Shown here one piece after another: positions 19,044 through 28,277 of a DNA stretch of 64,000 bases (its first letter is position 1; every line of letters begins with the position of its first letter). The stretch lies in assembly GCF_020564935.1 (NCBI RefSeq), contig NZ_JAJCXB010000022.1, positions 49,428 through 113,427 on the forward strand, given 5' to 3'. The position numbers and the translations under genes are program-made. The notes under the pieces were generated by a model, which was not told the DNA's origin, did no database searches, and worked only from the letters and a program-made list of their open reading frames with translations. The DNA comes from Streptomyces pinistramenti (GTDB lineage: Bacteria > Actinomycetota > Actinomycetes > Streptomycetales > Streptomycetaceae).

Positions 19044-20357
19044 TCAGTGGCCGAGGAAGGCCACCAGGCCGTCGGCCAGGGCGCCGCGCCAGCAGGCGTA
19101 GTCGTGCCCGCCGTTGAACTCGGCGCGGGTGACCGGGTAGTTGCGGCGGCGCAGGACGTCGTGGAGGGCGCGGCTGTGGTCGACCATGGCGCCTTCGTGC
19201 AGACCCACGTCCAGGTGGACGCGGATGTCCCGCTTCTCGGCGTCGGCGAAGTGCTGCGCCAGCCACGGGGTGCCGCCGGCGGACTGCTGGGGCACGTGGT
19301 GCGGCAGGCCGGGCCGCCACCACAGCGAGGGGGACTGGGCCAGCGCATTCCCGAACCGTTCGGGCCGCCGGAAGCAGGCGTACAGCGCGGCCATGCCACC
19401 GAGGCTCTGGCCCGCCACGACGGTGCGGGCCGGGTCGGCGGTCAGCGGCCAGCGTGCCGCGGCCCAGGGCAGCAACTCGTCGGCCAGGAAGGCGACATAG
19501 GGGTCGCGGGCACCCAGCTCACGCCACCGGGTCGAGCGGTCCACCGCCTCCGGTGCGAGCACGGCGAGCGGCGGAACGGCGCCGTCGGCGATCAGCGCGT
19601 CCAGGGTGTGCTGGGTGTCCAGGCCGCCGAACCACATGTCGCCGTCGCACAGGACCAGCACGTCGAGCGCGGCCGTGGCGCCGCCGGGCGGCAGGTAGAC
19701 ACGGACGGGGCGGTCGGCGCCGAGCGCGGCGCTGGGCAGCGTGTGCCGCTCGACGGTGCCCAGCGGCACTCCGGGGCGGGCCTCGCGCCACGGCTGCGCC
19801 GGCGCCTGGTCCAGCTCGAACAGCGAACTCCCGGCCTCCTGCCAACGTCCCTTGAGTGCACGGGGATTGAGCGGGTCGGGCACCGCGTGCGAGGTGAGCG
19901 CGCGCAGCCGGTCCTGTACGGCGGCGGGGGTGGCGGGCTGCGGGCCCGCCGAGATGTCGGCGACCATCCGGTACGAGCCCCGGTGGTCGGCGCGCAGCCG
20001 ATAGGTGCGGTACCAGATGTCGGTCCCCGGCAGCCGGTCGAGCAGCGAGCCGGCGAGGTGGTCGCGGTCCATGAAGCGGTTGGCGAGCAGCAGGACCTGA
20101 CGGGTGGCGCGGTGGCCGCGCCACAGGAAGGTGACGGCGCGGTGGCCGGGGTCGCCGTCCAGCGGCTCGATCAGCGGTGTGCCGGTCTCTTCGACCGCCG
20201 CCCAGAATCCGGCCACCAGGGCGTCCCGCGCGGCGGGTCCGGCCGCCGCGATGCGGTCGGCGATGAGGGTGAGGCGGGGGCTGTCGGCGGGCCGGGGGAG
20301 CGGCCGGGTGTCGTCGGGGGCGGGGCGCGCGGGCGAGGTGGGTGCGGTGCCGTTCAT
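19044..20357 (-). CDS. fes: Enterochelin esterase (Fes/IroD-like)
   Basis: 437 residues. An N-terminal Fes-type beta domain (VTFLWRGHRATRQVLLLANRF, GTDIWYRTYRLRADHRGSYRM, DPLNPRAL) precedes a C-terminal alpha/beta hydrolase with the nucleophile GQSLGGM (about residue 317), DVGLHEGAM, and the catalytic His in FNGGHDYACWR. No signal peptide is present, so it acts in the cytoplasm, hydrolysing the tri-ester backbone of the ferric siderophore to release iron. The presence of a trilactone esterase fits the serine trilactone predicted from the synthetase. The ATG overlaps the glycosyltransferase stop (ATGA). Confidence 0.91.
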   Translation of the reverse strand: MNGTAPTSPARPAPDDTRPLPRPADSPRLTLIADRIAAAGPAARDALVAGFWAAVEETGTPLIEPLDGDPGHRAVTFLWRGHRATRQVLLLANRFMDRDHLAGSLLDRLPGTDIWYRTYRLRADHRGSYRMVADISAGPQPATPAAVQDRLRALTSHAVPDPLNPRALKGRWQEAGSSLFELDQAPAQPWREARPGVPLGTVERHTLPSAALGADRPVRVYLPPGGATAALDVLVLCDGDMWFGGLDTQHTLDALIADGAVPPLAVLAPEAVDRSTRWRELGARDPYVAFLADELLPWAAARWPLTADPARTVVAGQSLGGMAALYACFRRPERFGNALAQSPSLWWRPGLPHHVPQQSAGGTPWLAQHFADAEKRDIRVHLDVGLHEGAMVDHSRALHDVLRRRNYPVTRAEFNGGHDYACWRGALADGLVAFLGH

Positions 20358-21502
20358 CCGGAGTTCCCGTGGCGGCGGGCCAGTTCGACCAGGCGCGGGA
20401 CGAGGTCGGCGGGGCTGGGCATCGCGGCCATCTCGGCGGCGGCCGCGCGGGCTTCGGTGCGCAGTCCGTCGTCGGTCAGCAGCCGTTCGACGAGTGCGGG
20501 GGTGAGGTCGCCGGGGCCTTCGGGGACCAGGCCGCAGCCGCGGTCGCGGACGGCGGCTGCGTTGGCCGGGCGGTCGGCGCCCTCGCCGAGGACGATCTGC
20601 GGCAGTCCGGAGTCCAGCGCGGTCAGGGTGGTGCCGGCGCCGCCGTGGTGGATGACGGCGTCGCTCGCCGCCAGCAGCGCGTTGAGCGGCACCCAGTCCA
20701 CCGGGCGGACGTTCGCCGGCAGCGGGCCGAGGCCGCTGAGGTCGGCGCCGCCCAGCGCCAGGACGAACTCGGCGTCCGTGGCGCGGGCCGCGTCGACCAC
20801 CCACTGCACGGGCGAGACGCCGTCGACGACCGGGCGCACGGTGCCGAGCGTGACGGCTATCCGCGGGCGGGAGACCGGTTCGTACAGCCAACCGGGCAGC
20901 GCGGCGCCGCCGTTGTACGGCACGTAGCGCTGGAACCAGCGGTCGGGTTCGGTGGTGCGGCTCATGCCGGGCGGGGTGACGTCGAGCCAGGCGGCCACGG
21001 GGTGCGGGCCCTTGAGTCCGTGCCGGTCGTAGGCGTCGGCGAGTGCGGTGTTCATCATGCCGACGTGCGCGGAGGTGTGGCCGAAGCCGACGGCGTGCAG
21101 CACGGACGGGATGCCGAGTGCCGCGGCGACGAGCTGTCCGACGACGCCGTTGGGGGTGTGCACGACCAGGTCGGGGCGCCAGTGGCGGGCGATCTCCGTC
21201 ATCCGGTCGGCCATCTCGTCGCTGAAGAAGGAGAATCCCTTGCCCCGTGCGGGCCTGCCGCGTTCGCCGGGCGACGGCGGCTTCCTGCCCCGGCGGTCCT
21301 TCTCCAGCTGGGCGTAGAGCGCGTCCGGGTCGATGCCGGGTGCGCAGTCGACGGCGGGCAGGCCGGCCCGTGCGGTGTGTCCCACCGCGGCTCCGCAGGT
21401 GGCCACGAGCACGTCGTGGCCGGCCGAGCGGAGCGCCTGGGCCAGCGGAACCATCGGGTAGAGCAGCCCGAAGAAGGGCGGCCCGGCGAACAGGACACGC
21501 AT
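20354..21502 (-). CDS. iroB: Catechol-siderophore glycosyltransferase (IroB-like, GT1 family)
   Basis: 382 residues, close to IroB of enterobacteria (about 370). The start MRVLFAGPPFFGLLYPMVPL, the block FSFFSDEMADRMTEIARHWRPDL, VGFGHT, DVTPPGMS, YVPYNGGA, VDWVPLNALL and the donor-binding HHGGAGTTLTALDSGLPQI all read like IroB, which C-glucosylates the DHB rings of enterobactin. The comparison is from memory and no alignment was run. The ATG at 21502 was chosen since the family begins here; GGGGA lies upstream. It is first gene of an operon leaving the iron box at 21608. The donor sugar is uncertain because rml genes lie on the other side of the same box. Confidence 0.85.
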   Translation of the reverse strand: MRVLFAGPPFFGLLYPMVPLAQALRSAGHDVLVATCGAAVGHTARAGLPAVDCAPGIDPDALYAQLEKDRRGRKPPSPGERGRPARGKGFSFFSDEMADRMTEIARHWRPDLVVHTPNGVVGQLVAAALGIPSVLHAVGFGHTSAHVGMMNTALADAYDRHGLKGPHPVAAWLDVTPPGMSRTTEPDRWFQRYVPYNGGAALPGWLYEPVSRPRIAVTLGTVRPVVDGVSPVQWVVDAARATDAEFVLALGGADLSGLGPLPANVRPVDWVPLNALLAASDAVIHHGGAGTTLTALDSGLPQIVLGEGADRPANAAAVRDRGCGLVPEGPGDLTPALVERLLTDDGLRTEARAAAAEMAAMPSPADLVPRLVELARRHGNSG

Positions 21503-21607
21503 AGTTCCCCATCTCTGATGTGCCGTCAAAAAGGTGCGTGGGCTGAGGTGTTGCCGAGGGGTTCGGCGGTTTCGTCCATCGGATTCGGCCACCCCGGAGC
21601 GTTCGCT

Positions 21608-21630
21608 ACTTAGCTTAGCCTAAGCTAAGT
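21608..21630. promoter_or_regulatory. Divergent iron box between iroB-like and iroC-like operons
   Basis: A 23-bp palindrome, ACTTAGCTTAG-C-CTAAGCTAAGT, matching the iron-repressor operator layout but with C/G instead of G/C at the fifth position of each arm relative to the box at 14848. Both -10-like elements lie inside it (TAGCCT at 21616-21621 on plus, TAGGCT on minus), so one bound repressor dimer pair could silence both directions. Confidence 0.88.
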
Positions 21631-21632
21631 TC

Positions 21633-24600
21633 GTGCTTACCGGATCAGCAACGCCACCTGGCTGGATACGCCGGCTCGCCGCCGCCTGCCGCCGCCACCC
21701 CCTGCTCCTGACCGCCGTCCTCCTCAGCTCCGTCTTCGGCACCGGGCTCGAAGCCTTCGGACCGCTGCTCGCCGGCCTCGCGGTGAACGACGCGGTCCAA
21801 GGCCACACCGACCGCATCGGCCCGCTCGTCGCCCTGCTCGCCGCCCTCGCCCTCATCCAGTTCGGCGCCGAGTTCACCCGCAGGTTCGCCGCCGGCAAAC
21901 TCGCCCTCGCCGTCCAGCACCGGCTGCGCACCCAGGTCTTCGACGCGGTGCAGCGGTACGACGGCGTCCAGCAGGACGCCCTGCGCACCGGCCAGGTCGT
22001 CTCCCGCGCCAACAGCGACCTGCAACAGGTCCAGGTCCTGCTCGGGATGCTCCCCATCCCGATCGGCGTCGGCGCCCTCTTCCTGGTGTCGGCCTGCGCC
22101 ATGCTCTGGCTGTCCGCGCCGCTGACCCTGGTCGCCCTGACCGTCGTCCCCACCCTCGCCTTCACCGCCGCCCGCAGCCGCACCCGCCTGGTTCCGGCCA
22201 CCCGCGGCGCGCAGGCGCAGGCCGCCGCCCTCGCCGAACACGTCGAAGAGACCGTCACCGGCGTCCGCGTCGTCAAGGGATTCGGCCAGGAGGAGCGCGA
22301 GACGGACCGGCTCACCGCCGCCGCCCGCCGCCTCTTCGCCCACCGCATCACCGTCTCCCGCCTCCAGGCCACCGCCACCGCGACGATGGCCGCCCTGCCC
22401 GCCGCAGGACAGGTCGGCATCCTCGCGCTCGGCGGCTGGCTGGCGCTGCGCGGCAGCATCGACGTCGGCACCTTCCTCGCCTTCGCCGGCTACCTGACGC
22501 TGTTGGCAGGCCCCGCCCGGCTGCTCGCCAACTTCACCGTCACCGCCCAGCAGGCCCGCGCCGCAGCCGAACGCGTCAACGAGCTCATCGACGCCGAGCC
22601 CGACGTCGCCGACGCACCCGGCGCGCTGCCGGTGCCCGACGGGCCGCTGGAGATCGAACTGCGCGACGTGACCTTCGGCTACGCCCCCAGCGACCCCGTC
22701 CTGCGCGAGCTGTCCCTGACCGTGCGGGCCGGCGAAACCCTCGCCGTCGTCGGCCCGCCGGGATCCGGCAAATCCACCGTCTCCCTGCTGCTCAGCCGCT
22801 TCTACGACCCTCAGTCCGGCACCGTCCGCCTCGGCAGACCCGGGGATCCCACCGACCTGACCGGCCTCCGACTCGCCTCCCTGCGCTCCGCCGTCGGCAC
22901 CCTCTTCGAAGACCCCTTCCTGTTCTCCTGCCCGATCCGCGACAACATCGCCTACGGCTGCCCCGAGGCCACCGACGAGGACGTACGCGCCGCCGCCGAA
23001 GCCGCCGGCGCCCACGCCTTCATCAGCGCACTGCCCGACGGCTACGCCACCGAGACCGGCGAACGCGGCCTCGCCCTCTCCGGCGGCCAGCGCCAGCGCA
23101 TCGCCCTCGCCCGCGCCCTGCTGTCCGCCCCGCGCGTCCTGGTGCTCGACGACGCCACCTCCGCCGTCGACCCGGCCACCGAAGCCGCCGTCCAGGCCAC
23201 CCTCGCCGCCGTCACCGAGGACCGCACCACCGTCCTGATCGCCCACCGCCGCGCCACCCTCGCCCTCGCCGACCGCATCGCCGTACTCGACGCCGGACGC
23301 CTGGTCGACTGCGGCACCCAGGAGGAACTCACCGACCGCTGCGCCGTCTTCCGCGAACTGCTGGCCGGCTCCGGCGGCTCCGTCGACGAACGCACCCGCA
23401 CCCGGCAGCACGCCGACGCGGGCACCACCCCCGAACTCTGGCCCGAACCACAGGACCCGGCGGCCCCCGCAGGACCGGCCGGCGCCCCCGACCACGACCC
23501 GGACCTCGCCCCCGGCCCGCTGCGCGCCCCCGACCCGCACATCTCGCTGCGCCGGCTGCTGCGCCCGGTACGCCTGCCGCTGCTGCTCGGCCTCGCCCTG
23601 CTGGCCGTCGACACCGCCGCAGGCGTCGCCCTGCCGCTGCTGGTACGCCGGGGCCTGGACGACGGCGTGAGCGCGCACGACGGCACCGCACTGGCCGTGT
23701 CCGCCCTGCTGGCCGCCCTCGCGGTGGCCATCGCCTGGGCCGCCTTCACCCTCCAGGGCCGGATCACCCGGCGGGCCGGCGAACGCGTCCTGTTCGGCCT
23801 GCGGGTCCGCGCCTTCGCCCAACTCCAGCGGCTCGGCATGGACTTCTACGAGCGCGAGCGCGGCGGCGCGATCATGACCCGCATCGTCAACGACATCGAC
23901 GCACTCGCCGCCTTCCTCCAGACCGGACTGCTCACCTCCGTCGCCTCGCTCGCCACCGTCACCGGCGCGGTCTGCGCGATGATCGCCGTTCACCCGCCGC
24001 TGGCCCTCGCCGCGCTCGCCCTGCTGCCGGTCCTGCTCCTCGCCACCGCCGTCTTCTGGCGGCTGTCATCGGCCGCGTACGACGAGGCACGCCGCCGCAT
24101 CGGCGAGGTCAACTCCAGCCTCCAGGAGAACGTCAGCGGCCTGCGCACCGCCCAGGCCCAGTCCCACACGGCAGGCTCGGCACAGGACTTCGGCAAGCTC
24201 TCCGACGCCTACCGCGCCAGCCGGCTGCGCGCCCAGCGCTACGCCTCCGTCTACTTCCCCGCCGTCAACCTCTGCGCCGAACTCTCCCGCGCCCTGGTCC
24301 TGTTGGTCGGCGCGGGCCAGGTCGCTTCCGGTGACCTGAGCCCCGGCGTACTGGTCGCCTTCATGCTCTACCTCGGCATGTTCTTCGCCCCCGTCCAGCA
24401 GCTGTCCATGGCGTTCGACAGCTACCAGCAGGCATCCGTCGGCCTGCGCCGCACCGTCGAACTGCTGCGCGTCCCGGCCACCGTCGCGGAGCCCGAAGAC
24501 CCCGCGCCGCTGCCAGGACGGCTGACCGGCGAGATCGTCCTGCACGACGTCACCCACACCTACCCGGGCGCCGACCGGCCCGCGCTCCACCCCACCGCGC

Positions 24601-25298
24601 TGCGCGTGGCGCCCGGCGAAACCGTCGCCCTGGTCGGCGCGACCGGCGCGGGCAAGTCGACGGTGGTCAAACTGCTGGCACGGTTCCACGACCCCGGCGC
24701 GGGACGGATCACCGTCGGCGGCACCGACATCCGCCGCTGGCCGGCCGCCGGCTACCGCCGACTGCTCGGCTACGTCCCCCAGGAAGCCCACCTGTTCACC
24801 GGCGACCTCGCCGACAACATCCGCTACGGACGCCCGGACGCCACCGACGCCGAGGTGGAGGCCGCGGCCCGCGCGGTCGGTGCCCTGGACACCGTCGCCG
24901 CCCAGCCCCACGGCTTCCGCCAGCCCGTCGGCGAGCGCGGCCGGTCGCTGTCCGCCGGTCAGCGTCAGCTGATCGCCCTCGCCCGCGCCGAACTCGTCGA
25001 CCCGGGACTGCTGCTCCTCGACGAGGCCACCGCCTCGCTCGACCCGGCCACCGAAGAGGCCGTCGCCCGCGGCATGGAACGGGCCGCCGGGCGCCGCACC
25101 ACCGTCGTCGTCGCCCACCGGCTCGCCACCGCAGCCCGCGCCGACCGCATCGTCGTCATCGACGGCGGACGCATCACCGAAGAAGGCACCCACGAGCAAC
25201 TGCTCGCCGACGGCGGCGGCTACGCCAGGCTGTGGCAGCACTACACCGCGGGCGCCGGCACCGACGCCCCGCACACAACGGGAGTGAACCAACCGTGA
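21633..25298 (+). CDS. iroC: Fused double ABC exporter (IroC-like)
   Basis: 1221 residues, matching the unusual fused length of IroC (about 1218), the salmochelin exporter. It has two full transmembrane-plus-ATPase halves. NBD1 has Walker A GPPGSGKST (about 375), LSGGQ (about 481) and LVLDDATSAVD. NBD2 has Walker A GATGAGKST (about 1001), LSAGQ (about 1106) and LLLDEATASLD. NBD1 carries Asp where the catalytic Glu is expected, so the two ATP sites are asymmetric. The GTG lies only two bases past the iron box and has no ribosome site, which suggests a leaderless mRNA. It probably exports the glycosylated siderophore. Confidence 0.88.
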   Translation: MLTGSATPPGWIRRLAAACRRHPLLLTAVLLSSVFGTGLEAFGPLLAGLAVNDAVQGHTDRIGPLVALLAALALIQFGAEFTRRFAAGKLALAVQHRLRTQVFDAVQRYDGVQQDALRTGQVVSRANSDLQQVQVLLGMLPIPIGVGALFLVSACAMLWLSAPLTLVALTVVPTLAFTAARSRTRLVPATRGAQAQAAALAEHVEETVTGVRVVKGFGQEERETDRLTAAARRLFAHRITVSRLQATATATMAALPAAGQVGILALGGWLALRGSIDVGTFLAFAGYLTLLAGPARLLANFTVTAQQARAAAERVNELIDAEPDVADAPGALPVPDGPLEIELRDVTFGYAPSDPVLRELSLTVRAGETLAVVGPPGSGKSTVSLLLSRFYDPQSGTVRLGRPGDPTDLTGLRLASLRSAVGTLFEDPFLFSCPIRDNIAYGCPEATDEDVRAAAEAAGAHAFISALPDGYATETGERGLALSGGQRQRIALARALLSAPRVLVLDDATSAVDPATEAAVQATLAAVTEDRTTVLIAHRRATLALADRIAVLDAGRLVDCGTQEELTDRCAVFRELLAGSGGSVDERTRTRQHADAGTTPELWPEPQDPAAPAGPAGAPDHDPDLAPGPLRAPDPHISLRRLLRPVRLPLLLGLALLAVDTAAGVALPLLVRRGLDDGVSAHDGTALAVSALLAALAVAIAWAAFTLQGRITRRAGERVLFGLRVRAFAQLQRLGMDFYERERGGAIMTRIVNDIDALAAFLQTGLLTSVASLATVTGAVCAMIAVHPPLALAALALLPVLLLATAVFWRLSSAAYDEARRRIGEVNSSLQENVSGLRTAQAQSHTAGSAQDFGKLSDAYRASRLRAQRYASVYFPAVNLCAELSRALVLLVGAGQVASGDLSPGVLVAFMLYLGMFFAPVQQLSMAFDSYQQASVGLRRTVELLRVPATVAEPEDPAPLPGRLTGEIVLHDVTHTYPGADRPALHPTALRVAPGETVALVGATGAGKSTVVKLLARFHDPGAGRITVGGTDIRRWPAAGYRRLLGYVPQEAHLFTGDLADNIRYGRPDATDAEVEAAARAVGALDTVAAQPHGFRQPVGERGRSLSAGQRQLIALARAELVDPGLLLLDEATASLDPATEEAVARGMERAAGRRTTVVVAHRLATAARADRIVVIDGGRITEEGTHEQLLADGGGYARLWQHYTAGAGTDAPHTTGVNQP

Positions 25299-26362
25299 AG
25301 GCACTCGTCCTGGCAGGCGGCACCGGCAGCAGACTGCGGCCGATCACCCACACCTCCGCCAAACAGCTCGTCCCCGTCGCCAACAAGCCGGTGCTGTTCT
25401 ACGGCATCGAATCGCTGGTCGCGGCCGGCATCACCGAGATCGGCATCGTCACGGGCGACACCGCACCCGAGATCGAGGCCGCGGTCGGCGACGGCACGCG
25501 CTTCGGCGCCGAGGTCAGCTACCTGCCCCAGGAGCGCCCGCTGGGCCTCGCGCACGCCGTGCTGGTCGCCCGAGACTGGCTCGGCGACGACGACTTCGTG
25601 ATGTACCTCGGCGACAACTTCATCGTCGGCGGCATCACCGAACTCGTGGAAGGCTTCCGCGCCGACCGCCCCGACGCCGGAATCCTGCTCACCAAGGTCG
25701 CCGACCCCACCGCCTTCGGCGTCGCCGAACTCGACGCCGAAGGCCGCGTGACGCGACTTGAGGAGAAGCCCGCCGCGCCGCGCAGCGACCTGGCGCTGGT
25801 CGGCGTGTACCTCTTCACCCCGGCCGTGCACGCCGCGGTACGCGCCATCCGTCCCTCGGCCCGCGGCGAACTGGAGATCACCGACGCGATCCAGTGGCTC
25901 GTCGACCAGGGACACACCGTCAGCCCCACCGTCATCAGCGGCTACTGGAAGGACACCGGCAACGTCGCGGACATGCTGGAGGTCAACCGCTCCGTCCTGG
26001 AGGACGTCGACCCGGCCAGGGACGGCACCGTCGACGCGGACAGCGAACTCATCGGCCGGGTACGGGTCGAAGCCGGCGCCCGGGTGGTCCGCTCCCGCAT
26101 CGTCGGACCCGCCGTCATCGGCCGCGGCAGCGTCGTCACCGACGCCTACGTCGGCCCCTCCACATCGGTCGCCGACGACTGCGTGATCACCAGCAGCGAA
26201 GTCGAGTTCTCCATCGTCCTGAGCGGCTCGCACATCGCCCACGCCGGACGCATCGAGGGCTCGCTGATCGGCCGCGGCGTCCGCGTCACCGGCGCCGACC
26301 GGGCGCCACGCGCCCACCGCCTGGTACTCGGCGACCACAGCCACGTACGGCTCACCACCTGA
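25295..26362 (+). CDS. rmlA: Glucose-1-phosphate thymidylyltransferase, long form
   Basis: 355 residues. It makes dTDP-glucose from glucose-1-phosphate and dTTP. The nucleotide-binding LAGGTGSRLRPITHTSAKQL motif is in place, then PVANKPVLFYG, YLGDNF, GVAELDAEGRVTRLEEKP and GYWKDTGNVADML. The C-terminal 110 residues form hexapeptide-type beta-helix repeats (IVGPAVIGRGSVV, SEVEFSIVLSGSHI). This long form is typical of secondary-metabolite deoxysugar clusters (StrD type) rather than the shorter cell-wall enzyme. GTG start, 4-base overlap with the exporter stop (GTGA), so it is in the iron-regulated operon. Confidence 0.93.
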   Translation: MKALVLAGGTGSRLRPITHTSAKQLVPVANKPVLFYGIESLVAAGITEIGIVTGDTAPEIEAAVGDGTRFGAEVSYLPQERPLGLAHAVLVARDWLGDDDFVMYLGDNFIVGGITELVEGFRADRPDAGILLTKVADPTAFGVAELDAEGRVTRLEEKPAAPRSDLALVGVYLFTPAVHAAVRAIRPSARGELEITDAIQWLVDQGHTVSPTVISGYWKDTGNVADMLEVNRSVLEDVDPARDGTVDADSELIGRVRVEAGARVVRSRIVGPAVIGRGSVVTDAYVGPSTSVADDCVITSSEVEFSIVLSGSHIAHAGRIEGSLIGRGVRVTGADRAPRAHRLVLGDHSHVRLTT

Positions 26363-26385
26363 CCTCCCCGAGCGAAAGCCCCCAC

Positions 26386-27336
26386 ATGCGACTTCTCGTC
26401 ACCGGCGGGGCCGGCTTCATCGGCTCCCACTTCGTCCGCACCCTGCTCGGCCCCGGCCACACCGCCCAGGTCACCGTGCTCGACGCCCTCACCTACGCGG
26501 GCAACCTCGCCAACCTCGCCCCCGTACTCGGCCACCCCTGCCTCGACTTCGTGCACGGCGACATCAGGGACCGCGCACTCGTCGACGCGCTGCTGCGCCA
26601 CCACGACGCCGTGGTGCACTTCGCCGCCGAATCCCACGTCGACCGGTCCATCGACTCCGGCACGGAATGCACCTCCACCAACGTCCTGGGCACCCAGACC
26701 CTCCTGGAATCCGCCGTCACCGCCGGCCTCCGGCGCTTCGTGCACGTCTCCACCGACGAGGTCTACGGCTCCGTCGCCCACGGCTCCTGGACGGAGACCG
26801 AACCCCCGGCGCCCAACTCGCCCTACGCCGCCTCCAAAGCGGGCTCCGACCTCCTGGCCCTCGCCTACCACCGCACCCACGGCCTGGACGTCCGCGTCAC
26901 CCGCTGCTCCAACAACTACGGCCCGTTCCAGCACCCGGAGAAGATCATTCCGCTGTTCACCACCCGCCTCCTGCAAGGCCGGACCGTCCCGCTCTACGGC
27001 GACGGCGGCAACGTCCGCGACTGGCTGCACGTCGACGACCACTGCCGCGCCCTGCGCCTGGTACTCGACGGCGGACGGCCCGGCGAGATCTACAACATCG
27101 GTGGCGGCACCGAACTCACCAACACCGAACTCACCGCCCGGCTGCTCGACGCCTGCGACGCGTCCTGGGACAGCGTCGAGCACGTCGCCGACCGCAAGGG
27201 CCACGACCGGCGCTACTCCGTCGACTGGACCAAGATCCGCACCGAGCTGGGCTACCAGCCGCAGCACACCTTCGACGCGGGCCTCGCCGAAACCGTCGAC
27301 TGGTACCGCACCCACCGGGACTGGTGGCAGCGGTGA
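26386..27336 (+). CDS. rmlB: dTDP-glucose 4,6-dehydratase
   Basis: 316 residues. It is an extended SDR that forms dTDP-4-keto-6-deoxyglucose with bound NAD. The N-terminal dinucleotide motif is TGGAGFIGSH, the substrate segment is FAAESHVDRSI, the catalytic part is STDEVYGS (Thr-Asp-Glu triad), and SPYAASKAGSD has the Tyr-Lys pair. RCSNNYGPFQHPEKIIP and GDGGNVRDWLHVDDH complete the family signature. It starts 23 bp after rmlA and its stop overlaps the rmlD GTG. Confidence 0.95.
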   Translation: MRLLVTGGAGFIGSHFVRTLLGPGHTAQVTVLDALTYAGNLANLAPVLGHPCLDFVHGDIRDRALVDALLRHHDAVVHFAAESHVDRSIDSGTECTSTNVLGTQTLLESAVTAGLRRFVHVSTDEVYGSVAHGSWTETEPPAPNSPYAASKAGSDLLALAYHRTHGLDVRVTRCSNNYGPFQHPEKIIPLFTTRLLQGRTVPLYGDGGNVRDWLHVDDHCRALRLVLDGGRPGEIYNIGGGTELTNTELTARLLDACDASWDSVEHVADRKGHDRRYSVDWTKIRTELGYQPQHTFDAGLAETVDWYRTHRDWWQR

Positions 27337-28277
27337 CCGGCTGGCTGATCACCGGCGCCGACGGCATGCTCGGCAGGGAAGTCACCGCCCTGCTGCGGCG
27401 CACCGGGCAGCCCGTCCTGCCGCTCACCCGCACCGACCTCGACCTCACCAGCCCCGACGCGATACGCCGCGCCCTGCGCTGCGCCCGGCCCGCCGTCGTC
27501 GTCAACTGCGCCGCCTGGACCGACGTCGACGGCGCCGAAAGCGCCGAAGCCGCCGCGCGGGCCGTCAACGGCGACGCGGTCCGCACCCTCGCCCGTGCCT
27601 GCGGTGGCGTCCGCGCCCGCCTCCTGCACCTCTCCACCGACTACGTCTTCGCAGGCGACGCCGGCACGCCCTACCCCGAAGACGCCCCGGCCGCCCCCCG
27701 CACCGCCTACGGCCGCAGCAAACTCGCCGGCGAACACGCGGTCCGCGCCGAACTCCCGCACCTGGGCACCGTGGTACGCACCGCCTGGCTGTACGCAGGA
27801 CACGGCCGCAACTTCGTGACCACGGCGGCCCGCAAGGCCGCGGCGGGCGAGAGCATGCGGGTCGTCGACGACCAGCACGGACAGCCCACCTGGGCCAGGG
27901 ACGTCGCCGGCCGGCTGCTCGCCCTGGGCGGCCTGCCCGCCGACCGCGCCGCCGGCGTCTTCCACGCCACATCGGCCGGCCGCACCACCTGGTACGGCCT
28001 GGCCAGAGAGGTCTTCCGGCTGACCGGCGCCGACGGGGAACTGGTCCGGCCGATGCCCAGCACCGCACTCCAACGGCCCGCGCCCCGACCGGCGTTCAGC
28101 GTCCTGGGCCACGCACGCTGGGACCGGGCCGGACTCGCCCCGCCCCGCCCCTGGCACACCGCACTGGCCGAAGCCCTCGCCGCCGGCACCCCGTCCCCCG
28201 CACCGTCCGATTCCGCAGCCGACTCCGCGGGCGCCCACCGGCCCGCTTCCGGAAGGGGGGCCCGATGCGCCCGCTGA
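27333..28277 (+). CDS. rmlD: dTDP-4-dehydrorhamnose reductase
   Basis: 314 residues. The Rossmann motif TGADGMLGREV, VNCAAWTDVDGAE, STDYVFAGD, the catalytic YGRSKLAGE and RTAWLYAGHGRNFV identify the RmlD family, which reduces dTDP-4-keto-L-rhamnose to dTDP-L-rhamnose with NAD(P)H. The GTG start gives a 4-base overlap with rmlB. The C-terminal 40 residues are Pro/Ala/Ser-rich. The gene runs 13 bases into rmlC. With rmlC it points to L-rhamnose rather than another 6-deoxyhexose, although RmlD-like reductases can vary. Confidence 0.91.
   Translation: MTGWLITGADGMLGREVTALLRRTGQPVLPLTRTDLDLTSPDAIRRALRCARPAVVVNCAAWTDVDGAESAEAAARAVNGDAVRTLARACGGVRARLLHLSTDYVFAGDAGTPYPEDAPAAPRTAYGRSKLAGEHAVRAELPHLGTVVRTAWLYAGHGRNFVTTAARKAAAGESMRVVDDQHGQPTWARDVAGRLLALGGLPADRAAGVFHATSAGRTTWYGLAREVFRLTGADGELVRPMPSTALQRPAPRPAFSVLGHARWDRAGLAPPRPWHTALAEALAAGTPSPAPSDSAADSAGAHRPASGRGARCAR

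Noticed and set aside
19047..20927. A 626-codon plus-strand open frame over the esterase and glycosyltransferase
   Set aside because: Antisense shadow of two clear genes with full family motifs. No ribosome site or recognisable product.
21645..23993. A 782-codon minus-strand open frame over the exporter
   Set aside because: Gly/Glu/Ala-rich translation without domains, opposite a complete ABC transporter.
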